DNA of 7,149 bases from positions 1 to 7,149 of the forward strand of contig DMQW01000366.1 of the NCBI GenBank assembly GCA_003455565.1, in the 5' to 3' direction. This document shows, in pieces, positions 5,788-7,149 of the stretch (positions within the stretch are counted from its first letter, which is position 1; every line of letters starts with the position of its first letter). This DNA comes from Limisphaerales bacterium (lineage in GTDB: Bacteria > Verrucomicrobiota > Verrucomicrobiia > Limisphaerales > UBA11358). The notes under the pieces are model-generated. The model was not told where the DNA came from. It made no database searches and worked only from the letters and a program-made list of their open reading frames with translations. A program made the translations under genes and the position numbers.

Positions 5788-7107
5788 ATGCCTAGATACA
5801 ATTATATCGCTCTCGATGCCCGTGGCAGTGAAACCAAGGGCACCATCGAAGTCGGCAGCCAGAACGAGGCCATTGGCCGCGTGAAGGAGATGGGTTTGTT
5901 CCCGACGAAGATCACCGAGACCGACAAGGAGGACAAATCAGCGGGCAAAAAGGCCAGGAAAAAAACCGCCGCCAAGCCTAAAGCCAGAGGCAAAAAAGGC
6001 GGTGGGATGAATTTCAACATCGCGATTCCCGGGCTGGGCGGGGGAGTGAAGCCGAAGGTGTTGACGACCTTTACCCGGCAGTTGGCGACCCTCGTGGATG
6101 CCGGTCTGCCGTTGTTGCGCGGCCTGCGCGTGCTGGAAAAACAGGAGCGCAGTGGCGTGCTTAAAAGAATCCTGGGCGACCTCTCCGTATCCATCGAAGG
6201 CGGCAGCACGTTTTCCGAGGCGCTCGCCCAGCATCCGAAGGTTTTCAACAAACTGTTCGTCAACATGGTCAAGGCCGGCGAACTCGGCGGTGTGCTCGAA
6301 GTCGTCTTGAAACGGCTCGCCGAATTTTCCGAGAAGGCGCAAAAGATCAAGGGCAAGGTCAAGGCGGCGATGTTTTATCCGGTGGCCGTTTTGATCGTGG
6401 CCGTGGGCATCATGATTTTGCTGATGACGTTCGTGGTGCCGAAGTTCAGGGACGTGTTCAGCGGCATGGGCTTTACGCTGCCGACGTTCACCCTGATTGT
6501 GCTGGCCATAAGTTCCATCGTAAAGGATTACATTTTAGAGGTTCTCGGTGGCCTGGTGGTTTTTGTGATTTTGTTTATGCTGTTCATCAAGACCAAATTT
6601 GGCCGGCTGGCGTGGGACAAGTTCAAGCTGGTCATGCCTCCTTTCGGGCCGGTCGTGAGCAAGGTGGCCATCTCGCGTTTTTGCCGCACGCTCGGCACGC
6701 TGGTCACCAGCGGCGTGCCGATTTTGCAGGCGCTGACCATTGTCAAGGAGACCGCCGGCAATGTCATCATTTCCAACGCCGTGGTGAAAATTCACGAAAG
6801 CGTCAAGGAAGGCGAAACTATCACCGCGCCGCTGGAAAGTTCCCGCGTGTTTCCGCCGATGGTCGTCAGCATGGTGGACGTTGGCGAGCAGACCGGCGCG
6901 CTGCCGGAAATGCTTCTGAAAATCGCCGACAACTACGACGAGGAAGTGGACAATGCCGTTTCGGCCATGACCTCGCTGTTGGAGCCGATCATGATTGTAT
7001 TTCTGGCCCTCATCGTCGGCAGCATTGTCATCGCGATGTTTCTGCCGCTCATCAAGATGATCACCAATATGACCGATGAACCCGGCGATGCCGGCGGCAA
7101 AGAATAA
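5788..7107 (+). CDS. pilC: Type IV pilus inner-membrane platform protein PilC (GspF family)
   Basis: PilC is the polytopic inner-membrane protein on which the PilB and PilT hexamers act to add or remove pilins. The protein has 439 residues, somewhat above the usual 400. The N-terminus YNYIALDARGSETKGTIE (4-21) is typical. It is followed by a lysine/alanine/glycine-rich linker (about 47-73) and a first T2SSF domain (about 92-215) containing FTRQLATLVDAGLPLL (95-110) and VKAGELGG (161-168). A second T2SSF domain shows FCRTLGTLVTSGVPIL and VDVGEQTGALPEML. Hydrophobic spans are near 198-217, 240-267 and 400-420, agreeing with the family's three-helix topology. The start ATG follows the pilB stop by six bases without a Shine-Dalgarno. 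GspF of a type II secretion system is the alternative, but adjacency to pilT favours PilC. Confidence 0.93.
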   Translation: MPRYNYIALDARGSETKGTIEVGSQNEAIGRVKEMGLFPTKITETDKEDKSAGKKARKKTAAKPKARGKKGGGMNFNIAIPGLGGGVKPKVLTTFTRQLATLVDAGLPLLRGLRVLEKQERSGVLKRILGDLSVSIEGGSTFSEALAQHPKVFNKLFVNMVKAGELGGVLEVVLKRLAEFSEKAQKIKGKVKAAMFYPVAVLIVAVGIMILLMTFVVPKFRDVFSGMGFTLPTFTLIVLAISSIVKDYILEVLGGLVVFVILFMLFIKTKFGRLAWDKFKLVMPPFGPVVSKVAISRFCRTLGTLVTSGVPILQALTIVKETAGNVIISNAVVKIHESVKEGETITAPLESSRVFPPMVVSMVDVGEQTGALPEMLLKIADNYDEEVDNAVSAMTSLLEPIMIVFLALIVGSIVIAMFLPLIKMITNMTDEPGDAGGKE

Positions 7108-7122
7108 AAATAAGCCGAAAAT

Positions 7123-7147
7123 CCTGCCAAACAGGCAAAACTTGACA
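7123..7147 (+). promoter_or_regulatory. Weak hairpin and possible -35 element for the next gene
   Basis: After the pilC stop, CCTG (7123-7126) can pair with CAGG (7132-7135), or TGCC (7125-7128) with GGCA (7134-7137). These are small stems without a following T-run, so not a convincing terminator. TTGACA at 7142-7147 is a perfect sigma-70 -35 hexamer. Its -10 would lie beyond the window, so the promoter call is unverified. A pilin gene downstream would suit such a promoter, but that is a guess. Confidence 0.25.
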
Positions 7148-7149
7148 AA

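Noticed and set aside
1243..7107. A type II secretion system locus instead of a type IV pilus locus
   Set aside because: The ATPases and PilC alone could fit either, but a canonical PilT retraction ATPase inside the operon is characteristic of type IV pili.

Overview
The window is a compact stretch of bacterial chromosome with moderately high GC content. It carries one histidine-biosynthesis gene (hisB) followed by four tightly packed genes on the same strand that encode the cytoplasmic motors and inner-membrane platform of a type IV pilus (T4P) or related type II secretion-like machine. The order is PilB-like ATPase, PilT, a second PilB-like ATPase, PilC. Protein style, a GTG start, absence of Shine-Dalgarno motifs and GCCAAG-type intergenic repeats fit a member of the Verrucomicrobiota/PVC group. 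This placement is an inference, not something the window proves.

Layout. Positions 1-154 (minus strand) hold what looks like the degraded C-terminal end of a DDE transposase of the IS1182-like type, interrupted by an in-frame TGA. Positions 155-315 are non-coding and contain a perfect 18-nt palindrome with an extra half-site. hisB occupies 316-978. Positions 979-1242 are non-coding: a long imperfect inverted repeat built from GCCAAG/CTTGGC units (980-1102), then the presumed promoter and leader of the pilus operon. Positions 1243-7107 form one probable operon with gaps of only 12, 9 and 6 bases. The last 42 bases carry a weak hairpin and end with a perfect TTGACA hexamer, which may be the -35 of a promoter for the next gene.

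How the genes work together. The PilB-type ATPases would drive pilin polymerisation, PilT would drive depolymerisation and retraction, and all would act through the cytoplasmic domains of the membrane platform PilC. The pilin, prepilin peptidase, PilM/N/O/P and secretin PilQ are not in this window. hisB is separated from the pil genes by 264 bases containing the repeat, so it is probably transcribed separately.

I found no sign of a wholly new system. The points most worth a second look are the paired PilB paralogues around PilT, with altered residues next to Walker B in the first copy; long synonymously identical blocks among the ATPase genes; Shine-Dalgarno-less starts on all five genes; an insertion of about 11 residues in HisB; and the two inverted-repeat structures.
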